DNA of 64,000 nucleotides from JAFDVL01 sp963794955 (GCA_963794955.1 CAWCGF010000015.1:62001-126000), one strand, 5' to 3'. Shown: positions 36,318-47,940, counted from the first letter of the stretch. Numbers and translations: made by a program. Notes: generated by a model from the sequence alone, not told the origin.

Positions 36318-38715
36318 CGGCACGTCAATGGGTTGGTCTTATTGCTACTCGGCGCTTTTGGGTACGGTGCGTTAGCCTATCTCTTTCCACGTTTTGACCC
36401 AGCGGCCAACTGGCAGTATCAACTGGATCGCAACCAACTGCTGACCAAAGCACAGGCTTTTGCTACTGAACAAGGCATTGATGTTTCGTCGTGGAGTCAC
36501 GCCCTGCAAACCTCCCGCGAACGCAATCACGAGCGCTACCTGCGTGACCATGTACCGGATGCGCTCACTGCCCCCTTTCTCTCTCCGCTCAAGGCGCAGA
36601 TTGTCTTTCGCTCTCCGCAAGGGAATGAATCGCTGCGTTTTGATTACACGGCACAAGGACAACTGCGTGCTTTCAGTCGGACAGGCGTCAAAACCAGCGA
36701 AGAAGAAAAAGCCGCCCCGCCAAACAAACAACTCGCAGAAGCGGCGCTGGCGAAGCTGTTCGGCGCGTACAGCCCAGCAGTTCGCCTCCCCTTCCGAAAC
36801 AGAAACGGAAAAAGGAAGTCGGAAATATGCCTGGCGTCACACCTCACCGGCAGAAGTAGGGCTAAAAGTCGAAGTAGAAGCCCTTGTCATGGGCGCGACA
36901 TTACTTGGAGTGGAAATCAAAACCACGCTGCCGCCCGCATACGCACAGGAATTAACCCGTCGTGACCTTACGTCTTTCGCCTTCTTTGGTGTGGTTGGAT
37001 TTGTCATCAATGTGCTGGCGGTTTTGGGTGCCTTGCTCGTGTACTTTCTCAGCTTAAATCGCAAAGAAGTAGATCATGTAAGTACCATTATCTTCTTTGC
37101 CATCGCATTTGTTCTGATGTTGCTGGACAACAGTTGGACGGGGCTGCTAGACGAATTCAAACGCGGCGACAACATTCGCGGACTGACGAACCCCGCTGCG
37201 CTTAGCGTTCTCCCCTATGCAATTAACTTTTTGATAAGTCTGTTTTTCTCTTTGCTGCTCACCTCGTTTTGGGCGGCGGGTGAAGCCGTTACGGCCAAAT
37301 ATCAAACCGGGCGACTCGTCGTTTTTGCCAATGCAGTGCGCGGCAAATTGCTCACCCAAGCCGTAGCAAACAATCTGGCAGCGGGCTTTCTGGTCGGCGG
37401 ACTGATTGCCGCGTTGCCCTACCTCTTTGCCATGTTTGGTGGCTTACGGACGACGCCTTCTGATTTGACCTCCATTCATGATTTATTTCTGGCACCGAGA
37501 CCGGGGATCGTTGCGGTAGTTTCAGCTTCCATCGGCGGTCACTTGTACTATTTGATTTTGTTGTTCGCGTTCCTCGCCTCAGCCTTGGCGGCATATTTCC
37601 GCACGAAATGGCTGGCGCGCGCCTTGTTGACGTTGGCGGGCGTCGTTTTTTTGATAGAACTGAACCCGAACCAAACCACCTCGTTCATGCTCAAAGTTTC
37701 CGTCACCCTCGCTATCTTTCTGGCTTTCGCGCTGCTCTATCGCCACTTTGATTTATTAGCCGTGCTGGTGGCGAATATGACAGCAGTTTTGAGTATCAAA
37801 GCCTGCGGATTGTTAGCACAGCCCTCCCCTGCCTTGCATTCCGCTGGTCTCCAAAGCCTCGTCGCGCTGGGGCTATTCGGGCTGCTTGCTTTGGTGTTGA
37901 TGCGAGTCGCACCTGCGGCTGAAATCGAAGCGCGGCGCTTGCTGCATCCCATAGAAGATCAAGCCGAACGCGAACGACTCAAAGCGGAATTCGGTGTCGC
38001 CCGCCGCGCCCAGGAGAATCTGTTGCCTGCGTCATCGCCACAACTGCCCGGGTTCGGCATCGCCGCCTTATGTCGTCCGGCGCGTGAATGCGGAGGCGAT
38101 TTGTATGATTTCATTCCCCTGGCCGATGGCAAGCTCGGCGTTGTTGTCGCGGATGTTTCCGGCAAAGGCGTGCCCGCCGCGCTATACATGACCTTAACCA
38201 AAGGCTTGCTGCGTTCGGTTTCGGAAGAACACAGCGATCCGGGGGAAATCCTACGCGTCGTCAACAAACACCTCTACGAAGTTTGCAAGCGCAAAGTGTT
38301 CGTGACTTTGTTTTTCGGCGTGCTTGATCCTGCCACCAAGACGCTGACGTATGCGCGGGCAGGCCACAACCCTCCTATTTGGCGGAAACAGCATGATCAA
38401 TCGGCGAGCTTGCTCAAACCGGCAGGTATTGGACTGGGGCTGAATGCCGGTAAGTCATTTGATCGTGTTCTGGCGGTCGAAACGATTCATCTCAGCCGCA
38501 ATGATCTGTTGATTTTTTACTCCGACGGCATCACCGAAGCAATGAATGAACACCAGGAAGAGTATGGCGAAGAACGGTTGATGGAAATCGCTGCCGTGAC
38601 TGATGGTATGGGTGCGGAAGAATCGTTGAGCGCCGTCTTTGCGCATGTCAGCAACTTTCTGGGCAAGATGCTACCGCAAGACGATCAGACGCTGGTGATC
38701 GTGCGGGTCACGTAA
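36314..38715 (+). pseudogene. Polytopic membrane PP2C (SpoIIE-type) phosphatase with two frameshifts
   Basis: Paralogue of the preceding gene, about 800 residues if repaired. ATG 36314 reads MTARQW; skipping one G of the GGG run near 36331 continues LVLLLLGAFGYGALAYLFPRF. A second shift near 36790 (CCCC run) joins LAKLFGAYSPAVRLP to SETETEKGSRKYAWRHT. The long remainder to 38715 is intact: about ten TM helices and a canonical phosphatase domain (ARECGGDLYDFI, VVADVSGKGVPAALY, FYSDGITEAM, LPQDDQTLVIV). Either recently broken or assembly indels. Expected to dephosphorylate a STAS-domain regulator. Confidence 0.75.
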
Positions 38716-38720
38716 CGGTT

Positions 38721-38810
38721 GCCGTAGGGGGAGCATGTGCGGCCTGAGTTTCCTTAAGCGCGTCCTTCATCAAGGCCCAGGTCGCTCACACTCTTCATAG
38801 CGCAATATCT
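38721..38810. repeat. Palindromic repeat family, copy C
   Basis: Left part GCCGTAGGGGGAGCATGTGC and right part TCAAGGCCCAGGTCGCTCAC resemble copies A and B. It fills the gap between convergent phosphatase genes, with its right end 8 bases from the stop of the minus-strand gene. Confidence 0.65.
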
Positions 38811-38818
38811 GTAAAACC

Positions 38819-41413
38819 TCATTTCACCTTCAGCACGACAAACGTCACATCATCATCCTGCGCCCGCCCCGCTGCCCATTGCTCGCCGACTTGGACGAAA
38901 CGTTCGACGATGGACTGCGGGGCTAAATGCGCGGCGGCGGCTAAGACTTCGCCCGCTCTAGCGTAACCAAGCATTTCATTGGCAGCATTGAATCGTTCCG
39001 GCCAACCGTCGCTCATGAGCAAAATTACATCGCCGGGATCAAACGTGAGTGCTTCTTCGCGCCACTGATAATTGCGCACACTACCGAGCGGCAGGGCTTT
39101 AATAAAGACTTCTTCGACCTCGCCCGTGAGCGCACGGTAAAGCAAGAGTGGCGGCATGCCAGCCGTAGAAACTTTTAGTTTGTAGCCTTCAATCCGCACC
39201 ACCGTCATCGCCATAAACAACGAGCGCAAATTCATCTCCTTCAGCACGCGCGACGATTGGCTCAGAATCGAAACCAGTTCTGTGGCGGGCGCATAGGTGC
39301 GGAACAGGCTTTTGATGGCGGTTACAACTGTGCCGGCTTTCAAGCCATGTCCCGTTGCATCGCCCACCGCAATGGTCAATGCGCCCGTTGTATTCAAATG
39401 GAAATCATAAAAATCGCCCCCGACTTCCGTCGCCGTTTTCATATACGCTACGATTTCGAGGTTTGGTAATTGCGGGATGTTCTTCGGCAACATTGAAAGC
39501 TGCAATTGACGCGCTTCTTCTAATTCTTTGGCGCGGGCTTCGTTCTCGGCTTCGACTTCTTCGTGGCGACGCGCAGATTCAATCATTTTTTCGACGAGGC
39601 GCGAATTTTCAATGGCGAGCGCGACCGGATTGGCAACACTCATCAGCAACTCTTCGTCTTCGCGCGAGAACGGCAAATCCCCCAACCGATGTCCGAGCGT
39701 AATGATGCCGAGCATCTGCTCCTTGCCTGACAGCGGCAAGAGCAATTCCGCTTTGAGTTGTTGCAAGACCTGAAGCTCCTCGTCCGGCAACGGCAGTTCG
39801 CGCAACTCGCGGCAGTTATTGACGTGACTTAACAGCCTGACAGCCTCACTGCCTTGAGGCAGGCGGGCGGGCTGTTGACAGGTGACGACACAACCGTCAC
39901 GCAAACTATATTCGCAATAATACGAACTGACATAATCGCCGCTCGCGTGATCTTTCAAGAGGATAGCGACGGATTCGGTTTGCAGCGCGGCTTGCAGCTT
40001 CGTGGCGACTTCGGCCAGCAGTTTGGGTTGTTCGCTGGTGGAGCGCACAGATTCGGCTAAGCCAATGATGATTTGGTGTGCGTCGTATGATTGCCGAAAG
40101 AATTTGCGGTCAATGATCGGCGCAAGATATTTGTGATGCAGGCGGCGCATGAGGTTCCAGGCAACGATGCCAACCGTGGCGGAGATTACGCCTATCGTCA
40201 TGCCAAACGTCTGAAAACTTTTCGGACGATACACTTCAAAAACCTGCTGGAAGAAAAAGCTCAGAAACAGCGCCAGGCCCAGACAGAACAACGCGATCTC
40301 CAACAACACCGAGCCGCGCGAAACCAGCACGTAGCGCATCCCCCGCCGAATGATCAAACTGATGGGTATGACTTGGTGTTTGATGATGGCATACGCAAAA
40401 GCAATCGGAATCAGCGGCAAGGTGAAATTCGTAGTGAACTGCAACCAGCCATAGACGCCTTTGAGCACGCCGTTTTGTCCAATCAACTCGATGGCGACAA
40501 TCAACAAAATGTTCAGAATTCCCAGGCTGCATCCCGCCACAATCAATCGCATCTTCCGCCGTCCCTCGCGCCCCGCTACCTGATAGTTACGAAACAGCGA
40601 AACCAGCCCCGCGATCAAATAGCCAATAATCAAACTCATCACCACCCAATTGATGGTGTATAAAATCCACGTGGGTACAGGTTTGAAGAGTTTATCGCTA
40701 ATCGGCCCCAACCGTGTCAGCACAAAGAAAGGCAAGACAAAAAGCAGAAACGGCAAATAGAGCCAGCGCCCCAACTGCGGCCAGCGTTTGAGGAAAGGAG
40801 AGGGTTCGGGGAAGGCTAAGAAAAAGTTAAAAAACACTGGCAAAAACAAGACGCCGACGCCGCGCGCCGCAATAATTGCCAAGCCGACCCAGAACGACCC
40901 CATCGTCACATCGCTGCCAAACAAGCCAACAAACGCGCCCAGCATAATCGCTAACAACCACGCCTGATGCTCGTCAGACTTGAGCAGCAACACCAGCAGT
41001 CCCGTTAGAAAAAATATCCACGGCGCAAGGATATTGCCGAAAGTGCGGAACCACTCGATAACCGGTACCGCTTGCGTCATCAACAGCACTTCATGGACTT
41101 GCCCCTGACATTTCACCAGAAACGTCGCAGCCTGACCAGGCGCGACATTGAGCGTGCCAGCCAATAATGATTTGGGCGCTCCCTCTGACATTCCTTTGAT
41201 GCCCACAATCTCATCCCCTGGGTGCAGCACTGGCGAGTAGTTTTCGAGGTTGATTTGCGCAATCAGAACTTTGCCGTCCTGCCAGGTCGTTTCCAAGCCG
41301 CACTCACTGATCCGCGTGAGTCTGGCGAAGCTGTGCCAGGAAACCGCTCCCCAATAGACAAACATCAAGGTAAAGAGTGCGCCGCCCAGAATAAGTCTCA
41401 CATTTTTTGGCAT
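38819..41413 (-). CDS. Membrane PP2C (SpoIIE-type) phosphatase with PDZ-like and GAF domains
   Basis: 864 residues from ATG 41413 (MPKNVRLILGG), with GGAG nine bases upstream; ten extra residues from a further upstream start are unlikely. TM1 at about 8-26, a PDZ-like loop (LHPGDEIVGIKG) around residues 60-120, about eight TM helices to residue 420, GAF domain about 465-615, a coiled coil (EVEAENEARAKELEEARQ), then a SpoIIE phosphatase domain with canonical motifs (ATEVGGDFYDFH, VGDATGHGLKAG, LLMSDGWPERF, AQDDDVTFVVL). Converts membrane or redox/ligand input into dephosphorylation of a regulator. Converges on the tandem phosphatases, making a local cluster of three. Confidence 0.92.
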   Translation of the reverse strand: MPKNVRLILGGALFTLMFVYWGAVSWHSFARLTRISECGLETTWQDGKVLIAQINLENYSPVLHPGDEIVGIKGMSEGAPKSLLAGTLNVAPGQAATFLVKCQGQVHEVLLMTQAVPVIEWFRTFGNILAPWIFFLTGLLVLLLKSDEHQAWLLAIMLGAFVGLFGSDVTMGSFWVGLAIIAARGVGVLFLPVFFNFFLAFPEPSPFLKRWPQLGRWLYLPFLLFVLPFFVLTRLGPISDKLFKPVPTWILYTINWVVMSLIIGYLIAGLVSLFRNYQVAGREGRRKMRLIVAGCSLGILNILLIVAIELIGQNGVLKGVYGWLQFTTNFTLPLIPIAFAYAIIKHQVIPISLIIRRGMRYVLVSRGSVLLEIALFCLGLALFLSFFFQQVFEVYRPKSFQTFGMTIGVISATVGIVAWNLMRRLHHKYLAPIIDRKFFRQSYDAHQIIIGLAESVRSTSEQPKLLAEVATKLQAALQTESVAILLKDHASGDYVSSYYCEYSLRDGCVVTCQQPARLPQGSEAVRLLSHVNNCRELRELPLPDEELQVLQQLKAELLLPLSGKEQMLGIITLGHRLGDLPFSREDEELLMSVANPVALAIENSRLVEKMIESARRHEEVEAENEARAKELEEARQLQLSMLPKNIPQLPNLEIVAYMKTATEVGGDFYDFHLNTTGALTIAVGDATGHGLKAGTVVTAIKSLFRTYAPATELVSILSQSSRVLKEMNLRSLFMAMTVVRIEGYKLKVSTAGMPPLLLYRALTGEVEEVFIKALPLGSVRNYQWREEALTFDPGDVILLMSDGWPERFNAANEMLGYARAGEVLAAAAHLAPQSIVERFVQVGEQWAAGRAQDDDVTFVVLKVK

Positions 41414-41615
41414 GGGTAGTAACTCCGCTGAACTCCGAATCACAACAAAAGTCGCCGCCGATTATGGCTGACAACGGCGCTGTGCAGCAACTTGCGGGAA
41501 GATGAGCGATGGATTTATGTCACTTCGGGATGAAATTCTTTCGGCGTGGAAAAGGCAAGCACCCGTTCGCGGATTGGCAGCTAGCGTGAAGAGATCAGGA
41601 GGTTTGGGAATTATG

Positions 41616-41652
41616 CAGCAGGGGCACCGATCATTGATCGGTGCCCCTGCTG
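41616..41652. repeat. Perfect 18-bp hairpin
   Basis: CAGCAGGGGCACCGATCA (41616-41633), one base, then its exact reverse complement (41635-41652). It lies between the end of the giant surface-protein gene (41706, minus strand) and the start of the PDZ/GAF phosphatase. No T-run follows on either strand, so it is an atypical terminator, an RNA-stability element or a protein-binding palindrome. Confidence 0.75.
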
Positions 41653-41705
41653 ATTGTGGCGTCGGAAGTGACGCGGTTAGCTGGAAGGATAAGGAGCAAT
41701 TCACC

Positions 41706-44700
41706 TCAAAACGAAAAAGCACTCTTCAGCCACAACTCCACGCCCTGCCCAATGCGGAGCACTTTGCCGATGAACGCGCCTGTGGCCTTGCTGTTGGATT
41801 TCAACCAGAGGGTCCCGTTCGGGGCATAGATATTGGCTTTGATTGTGCATCGGTCACCAATCTGCGCGACCTTCCGCGAGCCGTCATCGTCATCGTCGTC
41901 CTCCACAAACTTTTCGAGCTGGCTGCTGCTGAAATCAGCAGCATTATCGTCGTCGTCGTCGTCATCGTCGTCATCATCACGCGCATCTTTGCCTTCCACG
42001 TAAAAGATGATCTGTGACGCTTCCAGCGCGGGGGCTGCTGCGTCTGGCCCGACGTAGGACTTGGCTTTCACCTCCAGTTCTTGTTTGATGCGCACTTCGG
42101 CGGCGGCTTTGAACAGCAGGCTCGCTTCCTCCCCGGCTTCCAGGTTGGCAATCTGGTAGAGGCCGCCCGTGAAGATCAGCTTGCCTTTGTTCTTGACCTT
42201 GATGTTGCGGTAGCTGCCCGGCGCGAGCGTGCGCGTTTGATTGCCCTCCACCTCGATGTCCTGTGTGCCCGGCGTGATGGTCGGCAACGTCGGTAACACC
42301 GCCACGACCGGCAAGCCCTGGGGCGTGACCTGCGTGCCGAGGATCGTCACGTGCGAGCCGAAGATCCGCTCGTTGAAGTGGACGTTGTAGACCTGCGTGT
42401 GCGAGCGCAGCCGAACCGTATCGCCGACCACATCCGAACCCGCTTGCAGCATCTGCACGCGCTCGCCGAGTTCGACCTCTTCCTGGTCATCCTTGCCGTT
42501 TTTCTTATTCGGCAGGCTGGTGTTGGCCCCGATGTTGCCCGTGTGTACCTTGGTGTGGTTGTCGAGTTTGATGGACTCGGTGCCCAGGGCGACGAATTCC
42601 TGCGCCAGATACCACGATACCGTTACCGTCCCGGTGCAGGTGCTCGTGCCCCCACGATCATCTTGCACCGTCAAGGTCACCGTATGTTTGCCCACTGCAT
42701 ACGGCCCGGCCGGCGCTTGCGTGAAGCTCAGCGCATCGCCGTCGGGATCGCTTGAGCCGTTGTTGATGTCAGCGGTGACAGTGCCGTTGGCGTCGGCTTT
42801 GAGGATGACGTTCTTGCAGGCGGCCACGGGCGGGCGGTTGACCTTCAGCGTGTAGCTGCGGCTGGCCGTGCAACCATATTTATCCGTCACATTGATCGTG
42901 AAGGGGAAATCGCCGTGCAGGGTCGGCGTGCCGGTTAGTTGATCGCCCGTGAAGCTCATCCCGGTGGGCAAGGTGCCGCTCAGGCTGAGCGTGTACGGGG
43001 CATTACCGCCGCTGGCCGTGAAGGGCTGTGCGGGATAGGCCGCGTTGATCTGCGCTATCGGCAACGATGACGGGCTGATGAGGATGGTCGGGCAGGAAAT
43101 CACCAGCGTGTAGCTCTGGCTCACACTGCACCCATAGGCATCCGTCGCCTTGATGGTGAGCGGGAAGCTGCCCGCTTCCGTGGGCGTGTCGGCGAGTTGG
43201 CCATTGCCAAAGGTCATCCCTGTGGGCAACGTCCCGCTCAGACTATAAGTGACCGTGCCATTGCCGCCCGTGGCCGTGAAGCTGGTGGGCAAGTAGGGCT
43301 GTCCCACAGTGCCGCCCGGGATGGTCGCCGGCCCGAGCGTGAGGGTGGGGCAGGTGACGTTGAGCGTGAAGGACACCTCGGTCGTCAAACGGCAATTGTC
43401 AGTAGCCAGGAGGGTGATGGTGTGACTGCCCGCCGGGCCAGCATTGGTGATCGTCACCTTGCCGTCGCTGGCGATGGTGGGCGCGGTCAGCAGGGCTGGG
43501 GTGACGCTCAGCACGGTGAGACTGACGATGCTGCCATTGTCGCTCGGCCCGGTCAGCGGATTGACGATCAAGGAGCCTGCCGCCCCGACGGTCTGGGGGC
43601 TGTAACTAAGTACCGGCGCAGTGTTATCCGCCACCTTGACGGTGAGTATCGCCGTCGCCGCTGCCCCAGCGTTGTCGGTCACCGTCAGCGTAAAGCTCGC
43701 CTCCGTCGCCGTGCAAGCGGCGGCGATGGAAGCCGATATGGTGCCAGTGGTGTTAGGCAGGAGCGAGACGCTCACGCCATTGACCGTCGCCATATCGCCG
43801 CCATTGATCTTCACGCTTAGCGATCCGGCGCTTTGTTCGTTGTCGCCGACCGTGGCGATGGTCGAAACCGTCGCGGGCGAACCCTGTTGCCGCGTGTTGG
43901 CGGTTGCCGTAATTGTCGGCGGCGTGTTTAGGTTGACCGTCACGGTGAAGCTGTCGGTAAAGCTGCTGCCGTCGTCATCATTCACCGTCACCGTCACCGT
44001 GAACGTATTGCTGGTGGTGTAGGTATGGCCGAGCGAGAACGACTTCGTCATCTGGTTAATGGTCAACGCCTGATTGCCCGTGCCGTCGCCATAATTGATC
44101 GTTCCCGTCCAAACGTCAGCGCCGGGATCAGTAAAGTTGACGGGGCCGCGATTGAAGGCACCGACCGTAGTGGGCAGCGTCTCGTTGGCACCCGCCTCAA
44201 AGAGCGGCGCGACGTTGTTAATGGTGATGCTGGTGGTGTAGTCGGTGAAGCCGCCATCCTTGTCAAGGATGCGGCCCTTGACTACACGGCTACCTGGGCC
44301 TTCGGCCAGGAAGCTCGCCGGGACGGTCGCCGTCGCGCTCGTGCCCGAACCTGAGTATGTGCCGTCGCCACTCTCGAACGTGCCGTCATTGTCGAAGTCG
44401 TAGGCATAATGGAAGACGGCGCTGGCATCGGGCGCGGAGGCGTCAGCCGGATTGCTGAAGCTGACCGTGCCGTTGCTGCCTTCGTTGATCGCGCCGCCGC
44501 TCGCGAGGGTCGCCGTCGGGTTGAGGTTGGTGACGACCAGATTGAAGGTGTAAGTCGCAGTCGCGCCGTCGCTGTCAGTAGCCGTGATCGTCACCGGCGT
44601 GTTTTGCGCGGGGCCGTCATTAGTCGGGTATGACCAACTCCAGGTGCCCGCGCCGTTGTTCTGCGTCACCGTGCCGATAGAAGCCGAGATCGTCACTGTG

Positions 44701-47462
44701 TCCGCGCCCGAATCGCAGAAGGTGCCGCTGTTCATCGCGGTGGCACCTTCGTTGACTGTTACGGTGGTGGGTGCGACGTTGGCTTGCAGAAAGCGACCAA
44801 GATTCCTGAACCCAACCACGATGTCCGACCGCCGTCGGCGTTCATGTCGGCCAGGGTGATGTTGATCGGAGTGAATCCCGCGCCGTAAACCGTTGGCCCG
44901 CCGAAGGCGCCGCCGCCGTTGGCAGGCAGCAGGGCGACGCCGGAAGCGAGCGCCACAGCCCAGATCCAGGACGCTGTCGTTGTTGAAATCCGCCACCAGC
45001 ACGAACTTTGCGCCCGTGCCCGCCGCGAAATTGGTCGCTGCCGCGAAGCCGCCCGCGCCATTGCCCAGCAGGATCGAAACATTGGCCGAACCGCTGTTGG
45101 GGACAGCCAGGTCTTGTTTGCCGTCGTTGTTGAAATCGCCCGCCGCCAATTGTTTTGGCGCGGTGCCTACGCTGACTGGCCCGCCTGCGGCGGGAGTGAA
45201 ACCGCCTGCACCATTGTTGAGCAGGATGGTCACGGTGTTGGCTTCGGAATCCGCCGCCGCAATGTCAAGCTTGCTGTCGCCATTGAAGTCAGCAATGGTC
45301 ACGAAGATTTCGCCGGGGCCGATAAGGTACTGGGTCATCGTCGGGAAGCCGCCCGAACCGTTGTTGAGCCGCACCGTCACGTTGCCGTCGTTGGCGCTGT
45401 TGCTGCGATTGGTACCGATGACAAAATCCGGTTTCCCATCGCCATTCAAATCGGCCACCGCACCGCTGGCTTCTAAACCGCCACTGCCGACAGTGATGGA
45501 ACTGGTGGAGCCGAACGCGCCGTCGCCGTAATACAGCTTGTACCGAAGCCCCTGATCACGGCGATGTCCAGCTTGCCGTCACCATTGAAGTCGGCGATGA
45601 GCGGCGTCAAAACCACACGGGCACCGTTCGGCAAGTTGGGGCAATTGGGTGAAGGTGCCGTTGCCATTGTTGCGGAAGGGCATCGGCGAGAGGCCGCCGC
45701 CGGGATAGCCCATCACGATGTCTTGATCGCCGTCGCCATCCAGGTCGGCGGGCGCCGCAGCCCAACCGCCAATGCCCGTGTTCACCAGAGTGAAGGACGG
45801 CGGGCCGCACGAGTTGAGCTTGGGCGCGACGTTGTTGACGGTCAGCGTGAAAGTCGCCGTCGCCGTAAGGCTGCCGTCGCTCGCGGTGATCGTCACGGTC
45901 GTTGGCCCGTCGGGGCCATCGGGCGTGGGGTAAGTCCAACTCCACGTCCCCAGCGCATCGTCTTTGGTCACCGTCCCCAACGAAGCCGACAGCGTGACCG
46001 TGTTATTGCCTTGGGCGTCGCTGAACGTGCCACTGTTGGCCGCCGTCGCGCCTTCGTTGGCGCTGACCGCAGCGTTAGAGCGCGTGATGGTGGGTGGGCT
46101 GTTCGCTACGCCCGTACCCGTGAGCGCAAAGTCGTAATTGCCCTCGTCGCAATCATTGTTGGTAATGTTGACGGTAGCCGTGCGCGTACCCGTCGCCGTG
46201 GGTGTGAAGGTGGCATTAAAAGTCGTGCTGCCGCTGGCTGCAATCGTCGCGGGCAACGTGATGCCTGAAACAGCGTATTCGCTGGCATTTGTCCCCGTAA
46301 ACGAGATGGCCGAAACTGTCAGCGGCCCTATACCGGTGTTTTCAATCGTGAAGCTCTTACTCACCCCGCCACCGACACCTGCGGTGCCGAAATCAGTGTT
46401 GTTCGTCGTGGAAGTCGCCGTCGTGCCGTCGGCAATGCTATTGCCGCTGCCCTTGAGGTTGATCTCTGGGAAGACCGGTATCCCGCAAGCCGTGCCGGTC
46501 ACTACTCCACCTGGCCCAACCCAGTTGGAGGTGCTGCCGGTGAGAGCGAAGTTGGTCAGCGTGCCGTGGTTGGCGTTAGTAGTGGCATCCGTCAGGGTAG
46601 TCACACCCGCGTTGTTACTACCAGCGGTGCCTTGATTGAAATTGTAGTAGGCCGCCAGACCGCTTTCCGCACCGGTCAACTCACAGTTCATCTGCTGTTG
46701 GATTTCAGCGACACAAAGGGCGCGCGACCAGAGGCGCACCTCATCCAATTTTCCATTGAGATAAAACTGGTTAGCACGCGTATCAGACATCAAGCGCAAC
46801 ACGTTGGTGCTGGGTGTAAACGCCACTCCGGCCAAGCTCGTCGAAGCCTGCAACACACCGTTTTTATAGACCCGGATGGCATCGCCCTGTTTGGCGACGA
46901 AGGCGATATGCTGCCAGGCATTCGCGTCATACGTCACATCCACCCATCTGTAACCGCCGTTGGTGTGAATGAAGTGGTGGAAGGAATTGGTATTGGGGTC
47001 GGCCTCCACCAAAAAACCGCCTGTGTTGTTGCTGAATCTTTTACTGATGACATCCCGATACGCCCCGGTGGCAGCCGTCGGATTGATCCAATATTCAATC
47101 GTCAACTCGCCGCTCGTGATGTAATTGTGGAGCGAAGCGGAGTGTGCCATCTGCACAAAATCATTCGCCCCGTCAAAATCCAGCGCCTCGCCCCCCGCAG
47201 AAGGCGCGCCCGTCAGCCCTGCTGATTTGAGGGAGCCGAAAAGATTCAGGCCGCGCAGCTTCGCCCCGAGCGCGGAAGCCACCGACTGCCCGGCGCGCTT
47301 GGCCTGCGGTTGCGCTGGTACAGTGGAAGCCGGTTGCGCCAGCCAGCGCCAGTCCATTTCGCTCGCGCCGACGCGCCAACCGGCGAAACTCAAAGCGACT
47401 ACGGCCAGTACGAGGCCAAGCGTCAAGATTATTGTGCGGGAGTGATTCTTACGGGAAGTCAT
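41706..47462 (-). pseudogene. Giant surface protein: LamG, choice-of-anchor, Ig-like and FG-GAP domains, frameshifted
   Basis: About 1,900 residues if repaired. Start ATG 47462 after AAGGAG; signal anchor TIILTLGLVLAVVALSFAGW. Domains in order: LamG/concanavalin-like (ALDFDGANDFVQMAHSAS), HYDIN-type choice-of-anchor (FTIENTGIGPLTVSAISFTG), Ig-like repeat (EGATAANSGTF), FG-GAP repeats (DLNGDGKPDFVIGTN, DFNNDGKQDLAVPNSG), PKD/Ig-like repeats, two putative-Ig units (LSGTLPTGMSFTGDQLTGTP), and a C-terminal domain with a long Asp run. Frame changes near 45650, 45540, 44940 and 44830; the last two compensate each other. The frame is otherwise open. Likely a secreted adhesin; calcium binding is expected from the DxNxDG-type loops. 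Confidence 0.78.
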
Positions 47463-47562
47463 AACGGTTCTCCTTAATAGTGCAGTTGGAAGTGGTGAAG
47501 GGATGTTGCAATAAACATGCGGCAGTGGAAGCTCGGCGAAGAGCGCTCTTGAGTTGGTTTGA

Positions 47563-47940
47563 TCATGTCCCTTCCTGTTTGGGCGGCGCACGCTCCCCGG
47601 TGAGGATTTGTCGCACCTTGAGCAGGTCATCTTTCCCCACAAAGGCGCAAGCCCCCGCCTCCTGCGCGGCGGCGCGCATCGCTTCGTCATTGTGATCGGT
47701 GACGATCATCACTTGTGCAGAGGGGAACTCCGCCAGGATGTGGCGGGTCGCGGTCAAACCGTCCATCTTCCCCATTTGAAGGTCCATCAGCACCCAGCTT
47801 GGACGTTCGGCGGCATTGATGGTCACGGCTTCCGCGCCGTCGCGGCATTCCAGGATATGCTCAGCGAGGTCGGCGATCATGGCGCGGATCATCTCGCGTA
47901 TTTGATCGTTATCTTCCACTAGCAGCACAGATTTCAGCAT
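47563..47940 (-). CDS. Stand-alone receiver domain (CheY-like)
   Basis: 125 residues, a single REC domain: acidic pocket VEDND, phospho-acceptor Asp in WVLMDLQMGKMDG, Thr in IVTDHND and Lys in FVGKDDL. No output domain, so it signals by binding another protein. Its stop is 101 bases upstream of the giant surface-protein start on the same strand; co-transcription is possible. The kinase is unknown, perhaps the nearby propeller kinase, whose own regulator is the LuxR-type protein. Confidence 0.9.
   Translation of the reverse strand: MLKSVLLVEDNDQIREMIRAMIADLAEHILECRDGAEAVTINAAERPSWVLMDLQMGKMDGLTATRHILAEFPSAQVMIVTDHNDEAMRAAAQEAGACAFVGKDDLLKVRQILTGERAPPKQEGT

Noticed and set aside
41462..41722. 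86-codon minus-strand frame over the 18-bp palindrome
   Set aside because: Out of frame with both neighbours, and its sequence comes from the palindrome and intergenic DNA.
43197..43820. 207-codon Arg/Gly-rich plus-strand frame
   Set aside because: Shadow within the giant surface-protein gene; low-complexity composition from GC-rich repeats.
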